From: Brasenia schreberi
Lineage: Eukaryota; Streptophyta; Magnoliopsida; Nymphaeales; Cabombaceae
Length of the DNA: 64,000 nucleotides
Reading direction: 5' to 3'
Assembly: GCA_036023115.1 (NCBI GenBank)
Contig: JAYKKT010000056.1
Span: forward strand, 2,250,001-2,314,000
The notes under the pieces were generated by a model that was given only the letters and a program-made list of their open reading frames with translations, did no database searches and was not told the DNA's origin. The stretch's first letter is position 1. Every line of letters begins with the position of its first letter. Below, piece after piece: positions 54,055 through 63,915 of this stretch. Made by a program: the position numbers and the translations under genes.

Positions 54055-54980
54055 ATGTTTCCAAACATGTTTACAAGATTTGATAGTGTTAGTAGCTTCT
54101 ATGTAAAAGATACAACTGAAGTAGATTACAATGTATCACGCTATTTGGAAGCTGAACTTGTTACAGATGACTGGGATCTCATGATTCTCCACTACCTGAG
54201 TCTGGATCATGCAGGACATATTGGTCGGTGTTACAGTGCATTGATGAATCTTAAACTGCAGGAGATTGATGGAATTATCAAGATGCTTCATATGTCAACT
54301 ATCATGCAAAGAAAACCCTTTGACAAGTGGACTCTTTTGTTGGTAATTAGTGATCATGGAATGACTAATGGTGGAAATCATGGAGGGTCATCATTTGAAG
54401 AGACTGACTCATTGGCTATGTTTATTGGTTTGAATAACAAAATGGGAGTTCCTATTTCTGGAAGATACAGTACAGTTAATCAGATGAGCAGTTGCTACGA
54501 GCATTGGAGTTGAACTTTTGGGAACTACTGAGATTAGTAAAAATGCACATACCTATATTGTTGTGTGGCAGTACTTGTTCTGCCGCCAGGCAGGAAGAAA
54601 ATATTGATATTGGTGATTGCGGAGATATGTTAGAGACAAAGATATGTTGCCTATACAGAAAAGCTACTGTTTTGCATCAGTTGTGGAAATTTGAGAAAGA
54701 ATCACGTAGCCACAGTTTCAGTATCCAAGATATTGTAGATGCCTATTCTGAATTCCTGGAAACGGCATCTCAGTGGTTGTCAAGGAAAACAACAGATAGA
54801 TCTCCAAATGCTCTTGGTTGTGGAGTTTTCATAATGCTCATATCATCTTCAATTCTGCTCTACCTTGTGATAGAATTGTGCAATGAATCCTCAATGACAA
54901 AGTTCAGCTACTGTTCCAAGGAAAGGGATTCTTGCAAGGGGACATTGGTTGAAAACTTTACTTCTTTGCTGTTGCTTTAG
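54055..54980 (+). pseudogene. Captured fragment of GPI ethanolamine phosphate transferase 2 (GPI7/PIG-G type)
   Basis: Two overlapping frames (54055-54513 and 54492-54980) together match the C-terminal half of the luminal phosphodiesterase domain and the start of the membrane region of the enzyme that adds side-chain ethanolamine phosphate to GPI anchors in the ER. Visible motifs are FTRFDSVSSFYVKDTTEVDY, DDWDLMILHYLSLDHAGHIG, the metal-binding SDHGMTNGGNHGGSSFEETD, and then LLRALELNFWELLRL in the next frame. Between VNQ and DEQLLRALEL the expected stretch of about 30-35 residues containing the FGVPIP motif is missing, consistent with a skipped exon or a deletion. The N-terminal half and most transmembrane helices are absent, so no active enzyme is possible. 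The reading is uninterrupted by introns over about 450 bp, suggesting an RNA-derived copy. Confidence 0.8.
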
Positions 54981-55007
54981 CAACCAGAAAATTCAGGCCC
55001 CATATTA

Positions 55008-55271
55008 TTGTTGCTATTGCAGTTATTAGCAAGCATTAAATATTTTTCACTTGATGGAGTGCATCATAAAAGATGGGTTGAGGGTGTTTCTTCTTATTCA
55101 GCTGCCATAACTGGTATATTGGCATTTATTATCACCTATGCCTCAGTCATTCTGTTTCTTATGGGCTTGGTAATGTATATGGCATTGAGAAGAACTGAAG
55201 CTAGAAGTGCACATAATGCACTCGACAAATCTGATCTTGGTGGCTGTGAATTGTGTGAGATTCATACCTGA
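55008..55271 (+). pseudogene. Membrane-protein fragment downstream of the captured GPI transferase
   Basis: An 87-residue frame with a clear hydrophobic helix (AAITGILAFIITYASVILFL) followed by a polar tail ending GGCELCEIHT. It could be the altered end of the GPI transferase membrane region or a third captured piece. I cannot decide by eye. Confidence 0.4.
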
Positions 55272-55467
55272 TACAACTCCCAGTAAAAGGAATCTGCCAA
55301 GAAGAACTGTTGATTAGGGTTAAGATTGTGCCCATGTACGGATCCTGGATGAAATGGGTAAGATGGAATGAGAGATGTTTACCTGCACAAGTAGTGTTTG
55401 GTGACTCAAGTAGAGATATTTGCGGAAAATTCTTATGAAGTTTGCAGTCATGAGAACTGCTAAAATG

Positions 55468-55690
55468 TGTGTTGCAGCCAAAGTAGCTGCTTATGTTGTT
55501 GTGATAGCCAGGATGACTGATTTGGTGTTGTTATAGTCAGGATGACTGATTTGATGTTGTTACAGTGAGGATGGCTGATTTGATGTTGTTACAACCATGA
55601 AGGCTGGATTTGTGTTGTTACAGCCAGGAAGGCTGAGTTGATGTTGCAGTCACAGATGCTGCTTGTGATGATAAGTCAGGAAGGCTAAGT
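55468..55690. repeat. Imperfect 33-34-bp tandem repeats before the polypurine tract
   Basis: The words 'gttgttacagccaggatggctgatttgat' recur about six times with changes, just upstream of the right LTR. Confidence 0.85.
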
Positions 55691-55825
55691 TTAAGATATT
55701 TTTAGCCAAAGAAGCTCTTGAATATCAGATTAGTGACGAAGACAGATGAAGAATGTTGTAAACAGATATAAAGATTTTTGGCAAGTTTGGAGTTCGAAGT
55801 ATCTCACTCCCAACTTGAGGGGGGG

Positions 55826-56147
55826 TGTTGAAGAATAAGCTTATCTAGTGTTCTTTGTGTTAATTTCTGATGTTTTAGGTATTATTGTACTTGCTCGAAA
55901 TACTAGGGGCATTTTGGTAAATTTCTGTACTAGGGGATATTTTGGTCAATTTTCGTTTTACAACACCTTATATAAGGGCTGGTAGGTTGTATTAGGATTA
56001 GAGGTTGTGTGTAAGAAAGAAAGAGAAAGAGGGGGGCGGCCTCCATTGGAGATCCGCCCCTTTCTTTCAATCTTTCATATTTTTTCCTCCTTAATGTGAG
56101 TAATATTTCTGTTTTAATCTTTCTCATCACTACTCCAAATTTCAACA
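55826..56147 (+). repeat. Right LTR of the gene-capturing retrotransposon
   Basis: 322 bp, TG..CA ends, preceded by the polypurine tract CTTGAGGGGGGG and followed by the AGCAA target duplication. Confidence 0.93.
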
Positions 56148-56783
56148 AGCAAAATGATGAGCTCTATTTTTTTGATTATTGAGTTGAGTCTATGACACCT
56201 TAGTAATGTGATATTGTTACTTGATGATATCCCCTTTTTCTCTTACAGGAGACTAGCTTTTTAACTAATGCTTGAACTCCATTTCTCACTTCACAGACTG
56301 AGTTAAGCCTCACACACGTTAATCATGTTCAACTCAATGGAAGTCATGTAAGGTGAACCCTAAAATAGTGAAGTTGTGAAATGCCCACTCAATGAATCGA
56401 AATAACCAAATTGTTTTTCATTGTTTACGATTTCATGAAATTAGAAACTAGTAGCAGAAATATACCTAAAAGTTGGTAACAAAAACGGAAATGATTTTGT
56501 TATAATTTTTATTTGTTCATAAATTATTCTTATTCAATAAATGAAATTATAAACCCAAATTTACATGTTCCATACACAACTTGCAATCCCAAACAAGCAT
56601 ATAGGAGGATGCCTTGGAGGAAAGTCAAGAGAGGCCAGAAACCTACAAAAGAAAATTTGATTTTTTTTTGAATTTTTTTGGGCGTATCGTATAATATGGT
56701 GCGATAACTTGTATCATACGATACATGTTACCGTATTGTATCATGGCTTCCCACGATACGATACGGATAACACTGCCCAAAAC

Positions 56784-56854
56784 CATAATTTTTTTCTTAA
56801 AAGGCAAAATTTTTAAAAGATCAAATCTTTTGAGAAAATTTTTGGGTGTCTACA
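56784..56854 (+). repeat. Direct repeat R1, right part
   Basis: It continues R1 after the hAT-like element (CCATAATTTTTTTCTTAAAA) and ends GGGTGTCTACA, matching 63844-63915 in R2. Confidence 0.7.
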
Positions 56855-57600
56855 TATGCCCTTCTTTGGCATTAATCCAAATTTATTTGGTTAATGGCAA
56901 AGAATAACACCTATAAAAATTTTATTTTTTTGAATGCAAGAGTTGATTTGAGTTGAATTAAGATTTCATGAACTTTCCCAGTCTTTGTTAAGGGGTTCAT
57001 TTCTTGGACTTGGGTTATCCTAATTATGATAGAAGAGGATTTCTAGCAAGGGTGACTCAACATGGATGGTAGTCGACCAATGCATGGATCATATGTGCAT
57101 AAGGCCATTTTATGAATGCATATGAGCATGAGATGTATGCAGTGGATAAATCATGTATGTTTGATGATCTCCACAAATTTTTTTAGGGGAGATCTCGTGA
57201 AAGTTGGCTTCCCTAAGTGGGACGACCTCAAATGTTTATTTGCTTGATGCCTTGGATTTTGTAAAAATCATTTTGAAAGGGATACTTTCTTTTTGTTTCT
57301 ATCAAAAAGGACTTCCATCTCCTATATTTTCCTTCACTTTGGTTTTAATGCAAAATTACTTGGTAGAGGTTTTCATTGTTGGAAAAACTCAATAACATTT
57401 CAAAACTCCATTTTCCACAATACAAGCCTAATCCTCAACCAAAATGAGATCCAAATTGATAGGTCTATTCCTACTTTATATCGACAAACTTTTTTCTTTC
57501 GGGAGAAGTTGTAAGGGGGTGGGAAAGAATTTGCCACGGTCCCTTTTAAAGCCTCCCGTGGTATAAGGAAAAGAGTTTTTGATGAAAAATTGCTCTTTTG
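56855..57600. other. Sequence between direct repeats R1 and R2; no gene
   Basis: About 750 bp. If R1 and R2 are LTRs this is the whole internal region of a very small non-autonomous element. It starts TATGCCCTTCTTTGGC and near its end has a purine run TAAGGGGGTGGGAAAG (57510-57525), a possible polypurine tract about 75 bp from R2. Only short frames occur. Confidence 0.4.
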
Positions 57601-57732
57601 ATGAAGTCTTGGCTTGGTTCATGTCTTCATTTCAATTCGACTAGGTGCCCTTCTTCATGGGTCCTTGGTTGGGTGAGTCTCCATTTGCTCTTTTGAACTT
57701 GAGACTTGAATCCTTGACTTGGGTGTAGTCTT
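57601..57732 (+). repeat. Direct repeat R2, first part
   Basis: It matches 50637-50765, including CCCTTCTTCATGGGTCCTTG and TTGAACTTGAGACTTGAATC, and is cut at 57732 by the Copia element. Confidence 0.8.
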
Positions 57733-58135
57733 TGTGAATATTAGTTAATGATCGAAGGTTGATGTTGCACGAATCAAGATCACCAAGTCGCCAAGAATCA
57801 AATGGCATTCAATCCCGAATGCCGATCTTCAAGAATAACAAACAAGAGCGAAAACGTATACAAAATAAGTAAAAAAGCAGTACAAGACTGCATAATATTA
57901 TTCATGAGATAGTGTCTTATTTATAGACATTACAAGAGAAGGAAACATGAAGTAAAAAGGAGGAAGTAATGGGCTAGTGCTGGCCAGCCAACACTAGCCG
58001 TTGGGGGTGCTCCCAACGGCTAGTAGCCGTTGGGGACCCCCAGTGGCCAGGGCCAGCATGGCCCTGGCCCTTTGTTCAATATGGCACGGGCCCTAAGGGC
58101 CCGTGCTCCCTATTACACATTAACACCCCCCCTCA
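57733..58135 (-). repeat. Copia LTR (left on + strand), with several perfect GC-rich hairpins
   Basis: Palindromic segments occur at 57973-57999 (GCTAGTGCTGGCCAGCC...), 57998-58019 (CCGTTGGGGGTGCTCCCAAC), 58044-58069 (GGCCAGGGCCAGCATGGCCC), and 58084-58106 (GCACGGGCCCTAAGGGCCCG). The other LTR has related but differently arranged palindromes. Confidence 0.9.
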
Positions 58136-58980
58136 AACTTACGGGGTATACACTAAAAGTTTGTCTAGTAAAAACTGAAATCGAGAAGCTGAAAGAGATT
58201 TGGTGAAGAAGTCTACGAGCTACATCTCAGATGTGACGTAACAGAGTGAGATCTTCTTATTTAGACACTCTTCACGAACAAAGTGGCAGTCCATCTCGAT
58301 GTGCTTGGTCCTCTCATGAAAAGTGTTGTTGGAGGCAATGTACATGGCGCTTTTGTTGTCACAATACATGATGGCCGGGTGTTTGACATTGACTCCCATG
58401 TCTGCTAGAAGGGTTGTGATCCAAGAAATCTCCATCGCAGCTGTAGCCATGGCTCGATATTCGGCTTATGTGGAGGAGAGGGATACCTTGTGTTGCTTTC
58501 TGCACTTCCAGGAAACAAGAGATTCACCTAAAAACACACAAAAACTAGTCGTAGAGTGTCTATTGTTGACATCTCCACCTCAATCAACATCCGTATATAT
58601 AGATAAATCACAAGATGAAGAAGTTAAGAGAACCCCCTTGTGGGTAGTGTTTCTAATATATCTAATAATGCGCAAGACAACACTCATATGAACAGAAGTG
58701 GGTGCTTGTTGAAATTGACTGGCTGTGTGTACTGCATGAGAAATATCTGGTCTAGTAATGGTGAGATAAGTAAATGCACCTATGAGCTGTCGATAAGGGG
58801 TGGGGTCATCTAATTTCTCACCATCAGTGGAGCATAGTTTGGTGCATAAAACTTCTGGTGTGTTAATAATCTTAGTATTTGTAAGACCAGATCTGTCAAT
58901 AATATCATTAGCAAACTTTGTTTGAGACATAAAGTATCCACTCTTATTTTTTGTTATCTCAATACCCAAAAGTAATTCAG
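58136..58980 (-). pseudogene. Copia RNase H and C-terminal reverse transcriptase
   Basis: RNase H is at 58220-58450 (MATAAMEISWITTLLADMGV, YCDNKSAMYIASN, HIEMDCHFVRE). The RT end is at 58580-58969 (MGIEITKNKSGYFMSQTKFA, YRQLIGAFTYLTITRPDISH). These are separated by frame breaks. Confidence 0.88.
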
Positions 58981-59460
58981 CAAACCCAAGTCTTTCATAT
59001 CAAATTCATGATAAAGGTTAAGTTTAACTTCAGCAATTCCGGCTTCATCACTTCTTGTGATGATCATATCATCTACATACAAAAGCAAGATCACAATAGA
59101 ACCTAGGTTCTTTAACTTTACGAAGGGTGGCAATCAAATTTCTTCGTTGTGGTTCAAAAGATTCATATGACACAAATCGCTGAGGAGGTCTTGAAACCCT
59201 GGGTTCTAAGCTTGTAATATCAGGTTCCATGTGGACTTCATTGGTTTCTCTAGGTCATCTTGTATAATGTGAGGGGAAGGGTTCGACAATTGATCGAGTA
59301 TCAATAGTGGTGTGTGAAATGTCATTGTTTCCAACATGATCTTCTTGAAGGTCTTGATGATTTACTGAGTCATAATCATTATCTTCTTCTAGCTCAAAAA
59401 CATCTTGAGGAATGAAAGGTTCCGAATTTTCCAAGGATTTAGACTCATAATAAATATCAT
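58981..59460 (-). pseudogene. Copia reverse transcriptase core with large deletion
   Basis: The catalytic motif YVDDMIITRSDEAGIAEVKL is readable at about 59000-59090. Immediately upstream the sequence passes from an integrase-RT linker (RFVSYESFEPQRRNLIATLR) straight into the segment just before YVDD, so the N-terminal half of RT, including the PKW..AM..E start, is deleted. Confidence 0.75.
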
Positions 59461-59461
59461 T

Positions 59462-60076
59462 CTAAAAAAATTTTACATCCTTGGATACGTATAATTTGTC
59501 TTCTATGGGATCAAAACACCTATACCCCTTCTTATCAATGTCATAACCAAAGAAGACACATTCAATAGCTCTAGGTGACAATTTGTCATTCTTGTCCGTA
59601 TACACGAAACATCTACATCCAAAAACCCTAAGTCTTTCATAATATGGAGAGATGTTGTACAATTTTTCGAAAGGTGAAGTATTCTCAATGTTAGATGAAG
59701 ACATTCTATTTATAAGGTATACTGCGGTAAGAGTAGCTTCAGCCCATAAGAATTTAGGAACCTTACTAGCAATTAGCATAGTTCTACAAGTTTCAATAAT
59801 ATGCCTATGTTTTCTTTCCGCTAGACCATTTTGTTGAGGTGTTTTAGTGCATGATTTTTTATGAATAATACCATTAGTTTCAATAAATTTGTGAAATTCA
59901 TTAGACATGAACTCTCCTCCCGAATCGGATCTAAAGATTTTAATGGTTGCTCCAAATTGGTTTTTGATCATATTACAAAATACTACAAATTTTTCAAATA
60001 CTTCGGATTTGTGTTGCAAGAGATATATCCATGTAAAACGAGTAAAGTCATCCACAAAAATCACATAGTATTGCAA
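59462..60076 (-). pseudogene. Copia integrase
   Basis: A 204-residue open piece containing FVDDFTRFTWIYLL, the catalytic IFRSDSGGEFMSNEF, the TPQQNGLAERKHRHIIE motif with the catalytic Glu region, and VFGCRCFVY...FFGYDIDKKGYRCFDP. It is well preserved but severed from an intact polyprotein. Confidence 0.92.
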
Positions 60077-60835
60077 TCCTCCTTTAGAAACAACGGGCGC
60101 GGGGCCCCAAACATCCGAATGTATTAAATCAAAAGCTTTCTTTGGTACATAGTTTCTTTCTCCAAAAGGAAGTGATGCATTTTTTCAAGAATACAATCTT
60201 TACATTCAAATTTTTTCTCTCTAATGCTTTTCATCAAAGGAATATTACATAATTTTTGAGAGTCCAAGTGTCCAAGTCTTTTATGTCATAACGTAGCATC
60301 TTGGGTTATGTTACAAAACCTGGAATTTGGCATAACAAGATAGTCTATTTTGTATAGTCCACTTTCTTTATGGCCTTGACCAATCACCTTCTTTGATAGG
60401 TGATCCTGCACCACACAATGTTTGGATGAGAAAGTGACTATACAGTTGTTATCACATATTTGAGCAACCGAAAGTAGATTTGAATTAAGTTTAGGTATAA
60501 AACTTACATTTTGAATTTTAAAGTTTTGTTTTTCAAGGTTTCCTAATTTTTTGATTTAAAGTTTTGTTCCATCGGCCGTAAACACATGCTTTCCAATAGT
60601 TTCACAAGAATTAATCAAAAAATCTTCACTATGTGTCATATGAAAAGATGCACCGGAATCTAAAAACCAAGATATACCTTGCAAAGTAGATAGAGCATTC
60701 CCAGAGATGCTTGCTTTTTCTTTAAAAATTTCTTCTATGTAAGCCTTGATGTTGTTGGGCAAGACACCTCCTTCTTTCACGGCTCGCACGTTTCCACCCC
60801 TTTTTCAAAGTAGAGGACAAGTGGTTTTAATGTGT
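60077..60835 (-). pseudogene. Copia protease and GAG-pre-integrase
   Basis: The protease has the aspartic motif ISWFLDSGASFHMTHSEDFL (60556-60789 frame). The pre-integrase region follows toward 60080 with stops (the SVAQICDNN and LGHLDSQKL-like segments). Confidence 0.85.
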
Positions 60836-61570
60836 TCAATGGCAAATTGTATCCTTGTTAAACCATGGTCCCGTGGGCTTCTTGGATGTGCCTTCATTGT
60901 TCTTGGCATGTGGAGGCTTATAAGTCTTCAAATTTGCTCTATGTCTTGATGCGGCAAGCACGGGTTCTTTGGCCACATACATATTTTTTAATCTTGTTTC
61001 CTCTATAACAAGATCGGCTAGAAAGGTATCCCCTCTAGGACTAGGTTTTCTATGTATAAGGTTTGATCTAATGTTTTTAAATTCGTCTCTTAGAACACGC
61101 ATAAACAAGAAAAAATATTGATTTTCCAAAAATTCTTGAAATTCATCTAATTTGTGAAGTTTTTCAAATTTGTCAAAACTTCTTAATTGAGTCCATAGTT
61201 CCGAAAATTCATTGTGATAGTCACTAATGCTTAGATTCTCTTGTTTGAGCATAATCATTCTTTTCATGAGATCGATTTGAAAGACAAAATTGTATTGAGA
61301 ATGAAGCTTTTTCAAATATTCTCAAGTTTCAAACGCATTTTCAAAAGCATTAATCCTATTTCTAAGTTTTTCATCCACATTTTGACAAATAATCCATGTG
61401 ATTTTTGCATTAATCTTTCCCATAATTTCAAATCTATCTTGAATTTTTCATGTGCTTTGATGATTTCATCATCATCTAAGTCATCAATGTCCAAAATTGG
61501 TTCCTTTATAGTTTCATCAATGCAATCCCAAAATCTTTTGGTAAAAAATATTTTTTCATTGTTCTAGCCC
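60836..61570 (-). pseudogene. Copia gag (UBN2-type)
   Basis: Frames at 61312-61494 and 60836-61315 read IDDLDDDEIIKAHEKFKIDL and then ISDYHNEFSELWTQLRSFDK, characteristic of plant Copia gag. A stop separates them, and the zinc knuckle that should follow KDTICH is damaged. Confidence 0.85.
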
Positions 61571-61737
61571 AACTTTGATAACTTTTTATGTCTAGAATAC
61601 ATCTAAACGACTCATTTTTACCTTCCATTTTTGTGCAAAAATGAAGATTTTGGACTAACCTCAAGTTTGATGCAATTCTTCAACTTTGGCACGCTTCCCA
61701 ATGTACTCATTTTCTTTAATCCGAAGCTCTGATACCA

Positions 61738-62103
61738 TGTGAATATTAGTCAATGATCGAAGGTTGATGTTGCACGAATCAAGATCACCAAGTCGCGAAG
61801 AATCAAATGGCATTCAATCCCGAATGCCGATCTTCAAGAATAACAAACAAGAGCGAAAGCGTATACAAAACAAGTCAAAAAGCAGTACAAGGCTGCATAA
61901 TACTATTCATGAGATAGTGTCTTATTTATAGACATTACAAGAGAAGGGAACATGAAGTAAAAAGGAGGAAGTAATGGGCTAGTGCTGGCCGGCCAGCACT
62001 AACCGTTGGAATCCAACGGCTAGTGCTGGTCCTGACTAGCACTAGCCGTTGGGGGTGCTCCCCACGGGCCCTAAGGGCTCGTATTCCCTATTACACATTA
62101 ACA
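61738..62103 (-). repeat. Copia LTR (right on + strand)
   Basis: It matches the left LTR except in the palindrome-rich segment at about 61977-62087, which is shorter and rearranged. Confidence 0.92.
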
Positions 62104-62108
62104 ATCTT

Positions 62109-62799
62109 AACCCATTTTGGTTTCAACTTGACTTGATCCTTTGTCTTGGTTCATTTCTTGCTATGACCTTTGTTAGGTATGACCTTGAATCATCGACATT
62201 ACTTTTGCCCATTTGTCTTTATCTCATACTTTACCCTTTTTTGGATTTGGTTCGTAGCTTTGCCCCTGAATCAGACTTGAATCCTGCGCATGATTTCAGA
62301 TTCATGGTTTCAAATATTTCTTTTGATTATTTAAAACCATTTTATTTGAGATATATTTGAAAACAATGAGTTTTATCAAAATTTTTAAATACTTTTGAAA
62401 ACAAATGGGTTCCATTCCCAGTGTTTGTTTGCACGGGTGACCTGCTTTCGCTCCATGAATTAGTCTTTTTCGTTTCAACTACTTTAACCCTTTGTTAGGT
62501 GTAGGGTGTGAGACCATTTTAACCCTTTCGATGGGTGTAGGGTCTCGAAACTCTTTAACCCTTGGGTGTAGGGCTTTAAACCGCTTTAACCTTTTGATGG
62601 GTGTAGGGTCTCGGAGTAGGACTATTCTCAATCGGGTGAGTTTTTGAGGCTTGATTTGGATTTGATTTGTATTTCAAAGGTTTTTTGCAAATTTGATATT
62701 TTGCAAACATTTTTGGGTTTGGTTCTCAACGTCTCATTCTGATTTATCTGAGAAAACTTGTTTAAAACCATTATTTTTTTGAATGAAATCATTTGAAAA
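62109..62799 (+). repeat. Direct repeat R2, second part
   Basis: It continues R2 after the Copia insertion, matching 50768-51460, including the fourfold 'gggtgtagggt' tandem motif at 62470-62620. It is cut by the LINE. Confidence 0.85.
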
Positions 62800-63648
62800 C
62801 ATATTAAGTGTGAGGACTCATTAAGGAACGACAAACTTCTTTGAAGTTAATATTGGGTTACATCAAGGATCAACTTTAAGTCCATACATATTTATAATGG
62901 TGATTGATGAGTTAACAAAACATATTCAAGATGAAGTACCTTGGTGTATGTTATTTGCATATGACATTGTATTAGTGGAGGAGTCTAAGGGTAAAGTTTA
63001 TAGAAAATTGGAACTATGGAGAGAAACATTAGAAAGCAAAGGCCTCTGACTTAGTAGAACAAAGACAGAATATATGGAATATAAGTTCAATCATTTGGTT
63101 ACTTCAGAGGACATAGAAATTAAAATTGGCACACATTGCATCTCCCAAAAGGAAAGTTTTAAATACCTAGGGTCACTTTTTTAGAGTGATGAAAGAATTG
63201 ATGGAGATGTTACGCATAGAATAAATGTTGGTTGGTTAAAATGGAGAGGAGCATCATGTATTCTTTGTGATAAGAAGATACCATTAAAGTTAAAAGGTAA
63301 ATATTATAGAGCAACAATTAGGCCTGCCATGTTTTATGGTCAACATGTACAAAAGATGTCTGTGACAGAAATGAAGATGATGAGTGGTCATACAAGAAAA
63401 GACCGTATACATAATGAGGTTATTAGAAACAAATCAAAAGAAGAACCTTTAAGAAGGTTAGAAAAACTAAATTTGGAAAGTATTAAAAGAGGTAGAGGAC
63501 GACCACAAAAGTATTGGAAAGAAACAATAAAGAATGATCTAGCTTATTGTGAGTTAACTGCTAGCATGGCACACGTTAGGGATCTGTGGAAACAAAGAAT
63601 CCATTAGCCGACCCCTCTAGTATGGGAAAAGGCTTAGTTATTGTTGTT
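62800..63648 (+). mobile_element. RTE-type LINE, short 5'-truncated copy
   Basis: It begins in the reverse transcriptase at the equivalent of RTHEG and ends with the family tail GGCTTAGTTATTGTTGTTG. The target duplication is about 15 bp, GAAATCATTTGAAAA (62785-62799) and GAAATCATTTGAGAA (63649-63663). A frame at 63329-63607 encodes the C-terminal region (TRKDRIHNEVIRNKS...). The catalytic motif reads FAYD, with a premature stop further on and two internal deletions relative to the copy at 44809-46385, so it is dead. Confidence 0.9.
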
Positions 63649-63663
63649 GAAATCATTTGAGAA

Positions 63664-63915
63664 GGCAAAATCCTGCCAATTTGGGCTTGAGGGCAAAATA
63701 ATCAATTTTTTTGCTCTTTGTCAAAATTAGGTTTTTTTGAGAGTGGTGCAATTTACTTTTATTTTGAGGCTGTCACAAAATTTTGGTGCGAAAATGAGTT
63801 CGTTTAAGGTGTCTTTATTTAAAAACCCTTAAAAGACCCAAAACCGTAATTTCTTTCTTAAAAGGTAAACTTTCTAAAAGATCAAATCTTTTGAATTTTT
63901 TTTTTGATGTCTACA
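63664..63915 (+). repeat. Direct repeat R2, last part
   Basis: It continues R2 after the LINE and reads without interruption through the site where R1 carries the hAT-like element. It ends GATGTCTACA. Confidence 0.8.

Larger units (their letters stand above)
52216..56147 (+). mobile_element. Non-autonomous LTR retrotransposon carrying captured host gene sequence
   Basis: LTRs at 52216-52539 and 55826-56147 begin TGTTGAAGAATA and end AAATTTCAACA, and differ at roughly 5 percent of positions by eye. The 5-bp target duplication is AGCAA (52211-52215 and 56148-56152). The primer-binding site TGGTATCAGAGCC (initiator tRNA-Met, Copia-like) follows the left LTR. The polypurine tract CTTGAGGGGGGG precedes the right LTR. 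Each LTR has a TATATAA promoter motif (52360-52366 in the left). The 3.29-kb interior shows no gag, protease, integrase or RT. Instead it holds part of a GPI ethanolamine phosphate transferase gene and other host-like fragments. It must have been mobilised in trans. Confidence 0.85.
51641..56775. mobile_element. hAT-like non-autonomous transposon, itself carrying a nested retrotransposon
   Basis: The left end TAGTGTTGTCTGACGTGTAT and right end (reverse complement) CAGTGTTATCCGTATCGTAT form terminal inverted repeats. The flanks are CCCAAAAA (51633-51640) and CCCAAAAC (56776-56783), an 8-bp target duplication with one mismatch, as hAT elements make. The uninterrupted sister repeat R2 reads straight across at this point (ACCCAAAACCG near 63838), confirming the insertion. 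Subterminal regions are dense in CGTATCGTA/CGATACG words (51650-51720 and 56690-56770). Without the nested retrotransposon the element is only about 1.2 kb and codes for nothing. Confidence 0.75.
57733..62103 (-). mobile_element. Copia retrotransposon with both LTRs, RT partly deleted
   Basis: LTRs at 57733-58135 and 61738-62103 (TGTGAATATT...CACATTAACA). On the minus strand the primer-binding site is TGGTATCAGAGC (61726-61737) and the polypurine tract AAGTTTGAGGGGGGG lies next to 58135. The target duplication is GTCTT/ATCTT (57728-57732, 62104-62108), 4 of 5 matching, and the sister repeat R1 is uninterrupted there (TAGTCTTGACCC). Domains in minus order are gag, protease, pre-integrase, integrase, then a truncated reverse transcriptase and RNase H. 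Stops, frameshifts and a deletion in RT make it non-autonomous. Confidence 0.93.
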
